Assembly (NCBI GenBank): GCA_045658645.1
Contig: JAZOVJ010000010.1
Coordinates: 1-19,761, forward strand
Length of the DNA stretch: 19,761 nucleotides
Source of the DNA: UBA1738 sp045658645
GTDB lineage: Bacteria > Bacillota > Clostridia > UBA1381
Direction of reading: 5' to 3'
Made by a program: the position numbers and the translations under genes. Positions within the stretch are counted from its first letter, which is position 1. The number at the start of each line of letters is the position of its first letter. Shown one piece after another: positions 12,005 through 19,761 of the stretch. The notes under the pieces are model-generated. The model searched no databases and was not told the DNA's origin. It was given only the letters and a program-made list of their open reading frames with translations.

Positions 12005-13015
12005 ATGATATTTGACGATAACGAAAGAATAGTAACCGGAGATTTTCTTGACGAAGACGCAGATATTGAGGTGGGACTTCGCCCAAGACAGCTTGAGGAT
12101 TATGTCGGACAGGAAAAGGTTAAAGAAAATTTAAAGGTGTATATAAATGCGGCAAAGGAAAGACGTGAATCATTGGACCACGTTCTTTTATACGGACCTC
12201 CGGGTCTTGGAAAAACCACTCTTGCCGGAATTATTTCAAATGAAATGGGAGTGAATATAAGAATTACAAGCGGACCTGCCATTGAAAAGGCGGGGGACTT
12301 GGCGGCAATTCTTACAAACCTTTCACAGAACGATATACTTTTCATTGACGAAATACACCGTATGTCAAGAACTGTTGAGGAGATTTTATATCCTGCAATG
12401 GAGGACTATGCCCTTGATATTATAATAGGTAAAGGGCCTTCTGCAAAATCAATCCGTCTTGACCTTCCGAAGTTCACACTGATTGGCGCAACCACAAGAG
12501 CAGGACTTTTGACAGCCCCGCTTCGTGACCGTTTCGGCGTTCTTGCAAGGCTTGAGCTTTATAAGCCTGAGGAACTGAAAAGAATTGTAAAGCGTTCAGC
12601 AGGAATTCTGAACGTGGAAATTGATGACGGCGGTGCGGAAGAAATCGCAAGCCGTTCACGTGGTACACCGAGAATTGCCAACCGGCTTTTAAAGCGTGTG
12701 CGTGACTTTGCACAGGTTAAATTTGACGGAAAAATAACAAAAGAAATTGCAGCAGCGTCACTTCTTCAGATGGAGATTGACGATATGGGTCTTGATAATA
12801 TTGACAACAAGATGATTATGACAATGATAAAGAATTTCGGTGGCGGACCTGTGGGTCTTGATACTCTGGCTGCAACAATCGGAGAAGAACCGAATACAAT
12901 AGAAGATGTTTACGAGCCGTATTTGATGCAGCTTGGATTTATTGCGAGAACACCAAGGGGGAGGATTGTGACGCAAGCAGGATACGAGCATTTCAACGTG
13001 CCTTGTCCTGAATAA
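12005..13015 (+). CDS. ruvB: Holliday junction DNA helicase RuvB
   Basis: This 336-residue AAA+ motor drives branch migration as a hexameric ring on RuvA. Walker A GPPGLGKTT is at residues 64-72, Walker B LFIDEIH around 112-118, the sensor motif GATTRAGLLTAPLRDRFG follows, and a C-terminal winged helix ends in the family-typical TPRGR. An AAAGGAG site precedes the start. The next gene, an amidase, begins 17 bp after the stop. Confidence 0.97.
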   Translation: MIFDDNERIVTGDFLDEDADIEVGLRPRQLEDYVGQEKVKENLKVYINAAKERRESLDHVLLYGPPGLGKTTLAGIISNEMGVNIRITSGPAIEKAGDLAAILTNLSQNDILFIDEIHRMSRTVEEILYPAMEDYALDIIIGKGPSAKSIRLDLPKFTLIGATTRAGLLTAPLRDRFGVLARLELYKPEELKRIVKRSAGILNVEIDDGGAEEIASRSRGTPRIANRLLKRVRDFAQVKFDGKITKEIAAASLLQMEIDDMGLDNIDNKMIMTMIKNFGGGPVGLDTLAATIGEEPNTIEDVYEPYLMQLGFIARTPRGRIVTQAGYEHFNVPCPE

Positions 13016-13032
13016 TAAGGGAGGAAACTTTA

Positions 13033-14724
13033 ATGAAAAAAATAGCGGTAACATTAGTTTTGCTATACTGCTTTTTTATAAATACTGTTTTTGCCGAATC
13101 ACTGCTTTTGGAGTATGACGGCGGAATACACAACTATACGGGCGACGTGTATAATTTGGTTATAAACGGAAAGAAACTTGAGAACTTACCGTTAAACCCG
13201 ATTATTTTTAAAGAGCGTGCTGTAGTTCCTGTCCGTGAAGTTTTTGAGGCTTTGGGAGCGGAGGTTATCTACGTGGCAAGCAATAACACGGTAAAGGTGA
13301 ACTATGGAAGCAAAACGGTTGTGCTGACCATAGGAGCTGAAACTGCACTGGTTGACGGAGTTAAAAAACTTATACCGGACGGCGTTGGAGCAAAGCTTAT
13401 CGGCAAGTGGGGAGAGTATCCTAAAACAATGGTGCCTGTACGGTTTATTTCGGAAAGCATAGGTCTTGATGTTGGTTGGGACGGAGATAATAAGATAATA
13501 AGCGTTACTGAAAAATCATCTCGTCCTACGGCTAATCCGACCAAAACACCAAAGCCGATAGCTACACCAAAACCGATAAAAACACCTGCACCAACCGAAA
13601 CTGCCGGACCGATAGAAATCACATCAAGGCTTACAAGAATAAGCTATGACATAGACGAAGATGTGGTAACTGTTAAAATTACCGCAAGCTCGGCGGTAGA
13701 CAGTATTTCAAAAGCTGTTATGACATCATCAGGAACGGTATATGCGGACATATATGGTGCGGAAAATGCTTTGGCAACAAAGACTGTAGTTGATGAGGAT
13801 ATAATAAAGGCAATAAGAATAGGTCAGCACGATGAATATACACGAGTTGCCATAGATACTGAAGGCGTTGAAAAATACAGCGTTACATTGTCTTCAACAA
13901 AAAAGACAATAACCTTTAAATTATCGTCTGATAAAAGGGCTGATTTCGGAACGCCGGAGCCAATGTCTACACCAAAGCCGTCAACATCGGTGTCACCATC
14001 ACCGTCACCATCACCTTCGCCGACACCAAAGCCTATGAGATATGACACAAGAAAGATTGTTGTGCTTGATGCGGGTCACGGCGGATATGACCCTGGTGCC
14101 AGCGGATACCTTATGACAGAGGAAGAAAAAGAGTTGTATCTTGCGGCACTTGAAAGCGAAGAAAATCTCATTGCAGATATGGAAACAGGAAGCGGCGACA
14201 AAATAGACGAAAAGGATATTGCTTTAATCGTTACCAAAAAGGTAAAGGAAAACCTTGAGGATAACGGAATAGAAGTGATTTTAACAAGAAAGGGAGATAC
14301 CTATCCTACTTTAGATGAGCGACCAGAGCTTGCAAACGAAGAGGGAGCGGTAATCTTTGTAAGTATACACTTGAATTCTACAGTTTCACCTGTTACGGGA
14401 GCAAAGGGGATAGAGGTATACTATAGTACACAGAATAATGACGATGAGCTTGGAATTACAAGTAAAGAACTGGCAGAAGAGATTCTGGAATGTGTTATAG
14501 ACTCAACAGATGCCTATTCAAGAGGCGTTAAGTCGGGAAATCTTCTGGTTAACAGAAAATGTATGATGCCATCGGCACTTATTGAAATCGGTTTTATGAA
14601 CAATCCGTTTGAGCTTGAGCTGATGATTGACGAGGATTATCAGGACAAGCTTGCCGCAGGAATTGCAAGAGGTATTGTTTCAATGCACGAAAAGGTAGAA
14701 ATACCAGAGGAAAAGGAACTTTGA
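13033..14724 (+). CDS. N-acetylmuramoyl-L-alanine amidase with Cu-amine-oxidase-N and AMIN domains
   Basis: This is a 563-residue secreted cell-wall hydrolase. A signal peptide spans residues 1-21 (cut after VFA). A copper-amine-oxidase-N-type domain (~28-160) has the VVPVREVFEALGAEV and MVPVRFISESIGLDV repeats. A TPKP-rich linker (~162-195) leads to an AMIN domain (~196-302), a second linker rich in SPSPSPSP, and the Amidase_3 catalytic domain (~340-555). Zinc ligands are H349 (DAGHGG), E393 (EKD) and H446 (SIHLN); the catalytic glutamate is E518 (EIGFMNN). The gap between H349 and E393 is about 30 residues longer than usual, filled by an acidic insert. It cuts the amide bond between MurNAc and the stem peptide. 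GGGAGG precedes the start; the stop overlaps queA by 1 nt. Confidence 0.9.
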   Translation: MKKIAVTLVLLYCFFINTVFAESLLLEYDGGIHNYTGDVYNLVINGKKLENLPLNPIIFKERAVVPVREVFEALGAEVIYVASNNTVKVNYGSKTVVLTIGAETALVDGVKKLIPDGVGAKLIGKWGEYPKTMVPVRFISESIGLDVGWDGDNKIISVTEKSSRPTANPTKTPKPIATPKPIKTPAPTETAGPIEITSRLTRISYDIDEDVVTVKITASSAVDSISKAVMTSSGTVYADIYGAENALATKTVVDEDIIKAIRIGQHDEYTRVAIDTEGVEKYSVTLSSTKKTITFKLSSDKRADFGTPEPMSTPKPSTSVSPSPSPSPSPTPKPMRYDTRKIVVLDAGHGGYDPGASGYLMTEEEKELYLAALESEENLIADMETGSGDKIDEKDIALIVTKKVKENLEDNGIEVILTRKGDTYPTLDERPELANEEGAVIFVSIHLNSTVSPVTGAKGIEVYYSTQNNDDELGITSKELAEEILECVIDSTDAYSRGVKSGNLLVNRKCMMPSALIEIGFMNNPFELELMIDEDYQDKLAAGIARGIVSMHEKVEIPEEKEL

Positions 14725-15749
14725 TGAAGAGAACAGATTTTTACTATAACTTGCCGCAGGAACTGATTGCGCAAGACCCGCTAAAAGACAGACAAAGCTC
14801 AAGGCTTATGTGCCTTGATAAAGTGAGCGGCGAAACAGAGCATAAGCATTTTTACGATATAGTGGATATGCTTTCTGAGGGCGACTGTTTAATACTTAAT
14901 GATACAAGGGTTATCCCTGCAAGGCTTTACGGCACAAAAGAGGGGACAGGCGCAAATATTGAGATACTTCTTCTGCACAGACAGGAAAATGACGTGTGGG
15001 AGGTTATATTAAAGCCGGGAAGACGCGCAAAACCGGGAACACGTGTTGTTTTTGGTGATGGCGAGCTTACAATGGAAATCCTTGAGGTAGTAAATGACGG
15101 AAACCGTCTTGTAAAGTTTTACTATGAGGGGATTTTTGAAGAGGTACTGGACAGACTTGGCGAAATGCCTCTGCCACACTATATAACAAAAAAGCTTGAG
15201 GATAAGGAAAGATACCAGACAGTTTATGCAAAATGCGCAGGCTCAGCCGCAGCACCTACTGCGGGGCTTCACTTCACTCGTGAGCTTATGGAGAAGATTG
15301 AGAAAAAGGGCGTAAAAATAGGCTATGTCACACTGCATGTGGGACTTGGTACATTTCGACCTGTAAAGGCTGATGACATTCTGGAACATAAAATGCATTC
15401 TGAGTTCTATATACTGCCTCAGGAAACAGCAGATTTGGTCAATGAAACCAAGAAAAACGGCGGACGTGTGATTTCTGTCGGAACAACAGCCACAAGAACG
15501 CTGGAAACTGCAGGACTTTCAGGACTGCCGCTTGCGGAACAGACAGGGTGGACAGATATTTTCATATATCCGGGAAAGAATTTCAATGTAATTGATGCAT
15601 TGATTACAAATTTCCACCTGCCTGAATCCACACTTATAATGCTCGTTTCAGCACTTGCCGGAAGAGAAAATGTACTTAATGCCTACAATGAGGCAGTGCG
15701 TGAAAAATACCGTTTTTTCAGCTTCGGCGATGCTATGTTTATTCATTAG
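14724..15749 (+). CDS. queA: S-adenosylmethionine:tRNA ribosyltransferase-isomerase
   Basis: This 341-residue enzyme transfers the ribosyl part of S-adenosylmethionine to preQ1 in the tRNA wobble position to give epoxyqueuosine. Characteristic stretches are FYYNLPQELIAQDP, NDTRVIPARLYG, SAAAPTAGLHFT and GTTATRTLE, and the C-terminal NFHLPESTLIMLVSALAG. The ATG overlaps the amidase stop (TGATG at 14722), with AAGGA upstream, so translation is probably coupled. It is followed after 9 bp by tgt, which acts in the preceding step of the same pathway. Confidence 0.97.
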   Translation: MKRTDFYYNLPQELIAQDPLKDRQSSRLMCLDKVSGETEHKHFYDIVDMLSEGDCLILNDTRVIPARLYGTKEGTGANIEILLLHRQENDVWEVILKPGRRAKPGTRVVFGDGELTMEILEVVNDGNRLVKFYYEGIFEEVLDRLGEMPLPHYITKKLEDKERYQTVYAKCAGSAAAPTAGLHFTRELMEKIEKKGVKIGYVTLHVGLGTFRPVKADDILEHKMHSEFYILPQETADLVNETKKNGGRVISVGTTATRTLETAGLSGLPLAEQTGWTDIFIYPGKNFNVIDALITNFHLPESTLIMLVSALAGRENVLNAYNEAVREKYRFFSFGDAMFIH

Positions 15750-15758
15750 GAGAAAAAT

Positions 15759-16889
15759 ATGTTTAAGATTTTACACACAAACGGCCTTGCAAGACGAGGC
15801 GAGTTTACCACAGTTCACGGAACGGTACAGACACCTGTTTTTCAGAATGTGGGAACTCTGGCGGCGATAAAAGGAGGTCTTTCGGCGGAGGACTTAAAAA
15901 ATATTGGTTGTCAGGTTGAGCTTTCAAACACTTATCACTTACACTTAAGACCGGGGGATAAGGTTATACACGACCTTGGCGGACTTCATAAGTTTATGAA
16001 CTGGGACGGACCAATCCTTACCGACAGCGGCGGATTTCAGGTGTTTTCCCTTGCAAAGCTTAGAAAGATAACCGAGGAGGGCGTTACTTTTAACTCTCAT
16101 ATTGACGGAAAACGTATCTTTATGGGCCCGGAGGAAAGTATGCAGATTCAGTCAAATTTGGCATCAACTATAGCAATGGCATTTGACGAGTGCGTTGAAA
16201 ATCCTGCGCCCTATGAATATGTTAAAAAGTCCTGCGAGCGAACACTTCGATGGCTTGAACGTTGCAAAACCGAAATGGCAAGACTCAACAGTCTTGATGC
16301 CACAATAAACAAGGAGCAGATGCTTTTCGGTATCAATCAGGGGGGTATTATAGACGAGCTTCGAATCTGGCATATGAAAGAAATTGCCAAGCTTGACCTG
16401 CCGGGCTATGCCATTGGCGGACTTGCTGTTGGCGAAAGTCACGAGGAAATGTATCACATTTTAGACGTAACACTTCCGCACGCACCTGAGAATAAGCCAA
16501 GATATTTAATGGGTGTCGGAACACCGTCAAATATTATCGAGGGCGTTGCCCGTGGAATTGACTTCTTCGACTGCGTTATGCCGTCACGAAATGCAAGACA
16601 CGGCTTCATTTTCACCCGCCACGGAACTATGAACCTTATGAATCAGTGCTATGAACGTGATATGCGTCCTATTGATGAAGAATGTAACTGCCCTGTTTGC
16701 AGGAAATATTCAAGAGCGTATATCCGCCACCTTTTCAAAGCCAAGGAAATTCTTGGAATGAGGCTTGCGGTTATGCATAATCTGTATTTCTATAATGAGC
16801 TTATGGCAAGGATAAGACAGGCTATTGAAGAGGACAGATTTGAAGAGTTCAGACGTGAAAACGTGGAAAAGCTTGCAAAGAGAATATAG
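15759..16889 (+). CDS. tgt: Queuine/preQ1 tRNA-guanine transglycosylase
   Basis: This 376-residue enzyme exchanges the wobble guanine of GUN-anticodon tRNAs for preQ1. The proton acceptor Asp is in LTDSGGFQVFS, the nucleophilic Asp in GIDFFDCVMPSR. Zinc ligands are in CNCPVCRKYSRAYIRHL (three Cys and a His). The PSRNARHG stretch, in place of the more common PTRxxRNG, is a form I know from clostridial Tgt. Start at 15759 has AGGAG upstream. It is the last gene of the ruvC-tgt run; a terminator hairpin follows directly. Confidence 0.96.
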   Translation: MFKILHTNGLARRGEFTTVHGTVQTPVFQNVGTLAAIKGGLSAEDLKNIGCQVELSNTYHLHLRPGDKVIHDLGGLHKFMNWDGPILTDSGGFQVFSLAKLRKITEEGVTFNSHIDGKRIFMGPEESMQIQSNLASTIAMAFDECVENPAPYEYVKKSCERTLRWLERCKTEMARLNSLDATINKEQMLFGINQGGIIDELRIWHMKEIAKLDLPGYAIGGLAVGESHEEMYHILDVTLPHAPENKPRYLMGVGTPSNIIEGVARGIDFFDCVMPSRNARHGFIFTRHGTMNLMNQCYERDMRPIDEECNCPVCRKYSRAYIRHLFKAKEILGMRLAVMHNLYFYNELMARIRQAIEEDRFEEFRRENVEKLAKRI

Positions 16890-16917
16890 AATACAAATCA
16901 CCCTTTTATCATATAGA
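16889..16917 (+). promoter_or_regulatory. Candidate sigma-E-type promoter of spoIID
   Basis: GAATACA (16889-16895), 14-nt spacer, CATATAGA (16910-16917). This resembles the mother-cell sigma-E pattern (GAATATT-like, 14 nt, CATACA-like) in spacing and in the CATA core; the rest of the -10 is a weak match. The -10 falls in the loop of the terminator at 16895-16934. spoIID is a sigma-E gene in Bacillus, so this is expected but not proven. Confidence 0.4.
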
Positions 16918-16934
16918 TAATAGGGTGATTTTTT
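16895..16934 (+). terminator. Terminator after tgt, containing the spoIID ribosome binding site
   Basis: A perfect 9-bp stem AAATCACCC (16895-16903) / GGGTGATTT (16923-16931) with a 19-nt loop is followed by T to 16934. The T-run abuts the spoIID ATG (16935). The only ribosome-binding-site-like sequence for spoIID, GGGTGA (16923-16928), is in the 3' arm. Confidence 0.75.
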
Positions 16935-17885
16935 ATGAAAAAAGTAATTATAATAATTGCGGCGGTGCTTTTGATAACTGTACTGATACCGCTTTTTACA
17001 TATATGAAGACCGGGAAATACCAAAAGCCTGTACCTGAAGCAGAAGAAACCCTGAATGTCTATATAAAGGATGAAGACAGGGTGGTTAAAATGAGTAAAA
17101 GTCAATATTTAAAGGAGGTTGTTTCAGCGGAAATGCCTGCGGATTTTGAGTTGGAAGCTCTAAAGGCACAGGCAGTTGCGGCAAGAAGCTATTTGGAATC
17201 ACGGCGGAATGCATATAAGGCTTCAGGACCTCCTGAAGAGCATAAGGGAGCGGAAATATGCACCGATTCCGCTCATTGTAAGGCGTGGATTTCAGAGTCT
17301 AAAAGACGAGAACTTTGGGGAACGGATGCTGATAAAAACTGGGACAAAATATCCCGTGCCGTTGATGATACTGCGGGGCAGGTAATAACCTATAACGGTG
17401 AGGTTATATCAGCAGTTTTTCACTCAACGTCATCGGGGAAAACCGAGGCATCAAAGGACGTTTGGGGCGGTGACAGACCGTATCTTGTGTCGGTGGATAG
17501 CCCGGGGGATAAGGTGTCGCCAAAATATAAGTCAAAGGTTGAAATCACCCTTTCGGAGTTTGAAAAAATTGCGGAGGAAAATATTCCCGAAGTTGATTTT
17601 ACAAAAGGGATAATAGACGGAATAAAAAGAAGCGATGCGGGAGGTATTACCGAGATTACCGTCGGCGGCGTGAAAATTCACGGCACAAAGCTAAGAAGTA
17701 TTTACGGGCTTCGCTCTACAAATGCCACCATAGAAATTTCAGGGGACAGTGTGGTTTTTGATGTTAAAGGCTACGGACACGGAGTTGGTATGAGCCAGTA
17801 TGGTGCGGACTATATGGCGAAAAACGGTAACGACTATCGAGAAATTTTAACCACATATTATCGGGGAACAGAAATAACAGGATAA
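16935..17885 (+). CDS. spoIID: Stage II sporulation protein D (SpoIID)
   Basis: This is a 316-residue membrane-anchored lytic transglycosylase of the mother cell. It degrades peptidoglycan during engulfment together with SpoIIM and SpoIIP. The N-terminal membrane segment is residues 4-22. The catalytic Glu is E66 in SAEMPADFELEALKAQAVAA. C109, H114 and C115 in CTDSAHC match the zinc site described for clostridial SpoIID. The C-terminal GYGHGVGMSQYGA and ILTTYYRGTEI are diagnostic. No spoIIM or spoIIP is adjacent. The gene follows tgt in the same direction but is separated by a terminator, so it is probably transcribed from its own sporulation promoter. Confidence 0.93.
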   Translation: MKKVIIIIAAVLLITVLIPLFTYMKTGKYQKPVPEAEETLNVYIKDEDRVVKMSKSQYLKEVVSAEMPADFELEALKAQAVAARSYLESRRNAYKASGPPEEHKGAEICTDSAHCKAWISESKRRELWGTDADKNWDKISRAVDDTAGQVITYNGEVISAVFHSTSSGKTEASKDVWGGDRPYLVSVDSPGDKVSPKYKSKVEITLSEFEKIAEENIPEVDFTKGIIDGIKRSDAGGITEITVGGVKIHGTKLRSIYGLRSTNATIEISGDSVVFDVKGYGHGVGMSQYGADYMAKNGNDYREILTTYYRGTEITG

Positions 17886-17890
17886 CAAAA

Positions 17891-17910
17891 AAAGCACCTT
17901 TTGGTGCTTT
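17891..17910. terminator. Bidirectional terminator between spoIID and the thioesterase gene
   Basis: A perfect 8-bp stem AAAGCACC / GGTGCTTT with loop TTTT, A-run on the left and T-run on the right, so it can serve both converging genes. Its right T-run merges with the stop codon of the leftward thioesterase gene (17911-17913). Confidence 0.85.
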
Positions 17911-18615
17911 TTAAATATTCAAAAATGTTCCCGCAACGCATACCTCTTTGTTTTCTGTTTCAAGGTGTACGTAGTAGCCGTTTTCAATTTCTTTCACAAA
18001 AACGCCCAAAACATCACCAAGGCGTGCCTGATTTTTATAGATGACACTCATATCGGAAAAGAAAAAGTCGAAAGGCAGGGCATCCATTAAAAGCTCCGCA
18101 CCCTTTTCGTTGTTTAAGTGACGGTTGGTGTCAATTTCCTTGTTGGAAACTCTTACTGTATATTCGGGGCTTTCAATCTCTAAAATTTCAGGCTTTTTAT
18201 AAGTAAAAAAGTCATCATTATAATCGTAATCGCCATAGCAGGTAAGCATTTCCTCGGGGATTCTGGAGGGTTTCATTTTTTCGGTGTCAAACATAAACCA
18301 GTTGGCAATGGATTTTGCAACAATTTCGCCGTCCTGATATAAAACCGCGCCTCTTACAGAGGTTGCCGCTTTCATGCTCTTAACGGCAGTGAATGTTTTT
18401 ATTGGGGTGTGCGCAGATATTTTCTTATTAAAATGCACGTTATATCCCAATAAAAGCCAGGCAAGGTTCATTTCACGAAGCTTTTCAATGGAATACCCAA
18501 ACTGGTTGGAATCCTGAATTGCCGCCTCCTGAATAAGCTCTAAAGCGGTTGAAACCTTAACGGTATCAAAGTCCTTATAGTCGCTGTAACGTATTTTGTG
18601 TTCAAATTCAAACAT
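17911..18615 (-). CDS. Acyl-ACP thioesterase
   Basis: This 234-residue cytoplasmic enzyme of the acyl-ACP thioesterase family has a double hot-dog fold. It hydrolyses acyl-ACP to release free fatty acid and end chain extension. The first hot-dog starts with HKIRYSDYKDFDTVKVSTAL (residues 6-25), with WLLLGYNVHFNKKIS following. The second hot-dog contains EIDTNRHLNN, where the Asp-Asn-His-Asn pattern of the family's active site lies. Chain-length preference cannot be read. Start at 18615 has AGAGGG 7-8 nt upstream. It begins 5 bp after the end of the AlaX gene, so both are probably in one transcript; no functional link is obvious. Confidence 0.85.
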   Translation of the reverse strand: MFEFEHKIRYSDYKDFDTVKVSTALELIQEAAIQDSNQFGYSIEKLREMNLAWLLLGYNVHFNKKISAHTPIKTFTAVKSMKAATSVRGAVLYQDGEIVAKSIANWFMFDTEKMKPSRIPEEMLTCYGDYDYNDDFFTYKKPEILEIESPEYTVRVSNKEIDTNRHLNNEKGAELLMDALPFDFFFSDMSVIYKNQARLGDVLGVFVKEIENGYYVHLETENKEVCVAGTFLNI

Positions 18616-18620
18616 ATTAA

Positions 18621-19761
18621 TTACCCTCTAAAATATTTTTCTATTTCTTCAAAAGTTGCTGAGAATGAGCCTTGAATCATATCCTCTCTGCCACCGCCTC
18701 TCCCTTGTAATGCAGAGTTGATTTCTTTTGCGATTTCTCTTAGATTAATGGTTTCGGAGGCGATAATATAGCTATATCCCGAAGCGTCATTTCCCGATAA
18801 AACACAGCATATTTTGGTTGTTTTCTTCTTTAAAAGATTTGCTAAAAGTCTTAACGTTTCAACATCGTCATTCTCTTCAAGAATGCAGATATTTTCTGTG
18901 GTTTCCCGGATGTGTTCGGCTTTTAACAACGCAAGAGATTTGGAAAGCTCGGCAATTTTTCGGTTTTTGTCTGCAATTTGAGAAAGTAAGTTTTCGGTGG
19001 CTTCTGCCACTTCTTCCTGCTTTGCAGACAGAAGATTTGAAATTGCAAGAACACTTTTTGCCTTTTCTTCGTAGTCAGAAAGTGCGTCACGTCCGCAAAT
19101 CATTCTTATACGAACACCGCCACGGTGGCGCATCATATCTTTAAGACGAATAACGCCGATTTCACCGGTGCACTTGACGTGTGGTGCACAGCAGGCGCAT
19201 ATATCAATGCCGGGAATAGTGACAATTCGCACATTTTCGGTAAGGTCAAGCTTTGCTCTGTATGGAATATTTGAAAGGTCTGCAGGGTCAGGGTATCTTG
19301 TGTCAATTTCAAGGTTATCCCAGACTGCCTCGTTTGCCCTTTGCTCCAATAACAAAAGCTGGCTTTCGGTAAGCTCCCGGTCATAGTCTATCGTAACTTC
19401 CTTATCGGACAGGTGAAAGCCTACATTTTTAAATCCAAACACAGTATGGGCAAGCCCTGATACAATATGTTCCGCAGAATGGTGTTGCATTTTTCTGAAT
19501 CGCACATCCCAATCAATTCTGCATTTTACCGCTGTCCCTTGTGCAATAGGATTTTTCAGGATATGAATAACTGTTTCACCTTCTGCAATAACGTCTAAAA
19601 CCACCTGACCATCGATAACGCCGGTGTCACAAGTCTGTCCGCCGGCGGTTGGGAAAAATGCCGTTTGGTCTAAAACTATGCGATAATTTCCGTTATTGTC
19701 CTGCTGGCAGGATGTGACCGTTGCGGCAAATTCTTTTATGTAAGAATCAATGTCGTAAAGC
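18621..19761 (-). CDS. AlaX-type alanyl-tRNA editing protein (5' end cut by window edge)
   Basis: The frame is open to the window edge, and the residues upstream of an internal GTG at 19604 (LYDIDSYIKEFAATV..., TAFFPTAGGQTCDTGVI) are clearly family sequence, so the true start is just outside, probably within a few codons. The protein lacks the aminoacylation core of AlaRS. It has the small beta-barrel start, the editing domain with zinc motif HHSAEH and the CCAPHV Cys/His pair, a coiled-coil region, and a C-terminal DHHA1-like end with QGRGGGREDMIQGS. That makes it an AlaX-L form, which removes serine or glycine wrongly attached to tRNA-Ala. It lies 5 bp upstream of the thioesterase gene. Confidence 0.9.
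   Translation of the reverse strand, partial: LYDIDSYIKEFAATVTSCQQDNNGNYRIVLDQTAFFPTAGGQTCDTGVIDGQVVLDVIAEGETVIHILKNPIAQGTAVKCRIDWDVRFRKMQHHSAEHIVSGLAHTVFGFKNVGFHLSDKEVTIDYDRELTESQLLLLEQRANEAVWDNLEIDTRYPDPADLSNIPYRAKLDLTENVRIVTIPGIDICACCAPHVKCTGEIGVIRLKDMMRHRGGVRIRMICGRDALSDYEEKAKSVLAISNLLSAKQEEVAEATENLLSQIADKNRKIAELSKSLALLKAEHIRETTENICILEENDDVETLRLLANLLKKKTTKICCVLSGNDASGYSYIIASETINLREIAKEINSALQGRGGGREDMIQGSFSATFEEIEKYFRG

Overview
The window looks like the chromosome of a spore-forming Clostridia-class Firmicute. It is AT-rich, has strong GGAGG-type ribosome binding sites and sigma-A promoters, carries SpoIIQ-like and SpoIID genes, and encodes an amidase with a copper-amine-oxidase-type N-terminal domain and (S/T)P linkers. 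I cannot place it below class from sequence alone.

Layout. (1) 1-1407: the 5' end of a leftward solute-binding-protein gene, divergent from a SpoIIQ-like M23 peptidase gene. (2) 1463-1642: an initiator tRNA (tRNA-fMet) with its promoter. (3) 1544-6808: a compact 5.26-kb integrative element inserted in the 3' half of that tRNA. It is bounded by identical 52-bp direct repeats (attL 1544-1595, attR 6757-6808). It encodes a tyrosine integrase, an excisionase-like protein, a CI/Cro-like divergent repressor pair, a DUF1492-type sigma-region-4-like regulator, two small accessory proteins and a HepT/MntA (HEPN/MNT) toxin-antitoxin pair. I see no relaxase, replication, capsid or terminase gene, so if it moves between cells it probably depends on a helper. 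It also holds three copies of a ~115-bp structured repeat, a candidate ~108-nt small RNA antisense to an element gene, 13 copies of the heptamer GGAGCGG/CCGCTCC, and a gene-free G-run-containing region next to attR. (4) 6809-7060: the displaced original terminator of the tRNA, then a palindromic segment ending in a second, diverged copy of the tRNA T arm and terminator. (5) 7062-10714: leftward argG, argH and a PHP-family phosphatase gene. (6) 10759-16934: rightward ruvC, ruvA, ruvB, amidase, queA and tgt, covering Holliday-junction processing, cell-wall hydrolysis and queuosine tRNA modification. (7) 16935-17885: spoIID with its own candidate promoter. (8) 17911-19761: a leftward pair, an AlaX-type alanyl-tRNA editing protein followed 5 bp later by an acyl-ACP thioesterase; the 5' end of the AlaX gene is cut by the window edge.

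How the genes work together. In the element, the CI-like gene (rightward) and the Cro-like gene (leftward) are transcribed from divergent promoters in 3431-3601, a lysogeny-type switch. The leftward arm carries the regulator, excisionase-like and small genes; the rightward arm carries CI, the toxin-antitoxin pair and integrase. HepT/MntA probably stabilises the element. The chromosomal genes are ordinary core functions; SpoIIQ-like and SpoIID both act in engulfment of the forespore. The parts that stand out are the element's non-coding architecture and the tRNA-derived sequence beside it.
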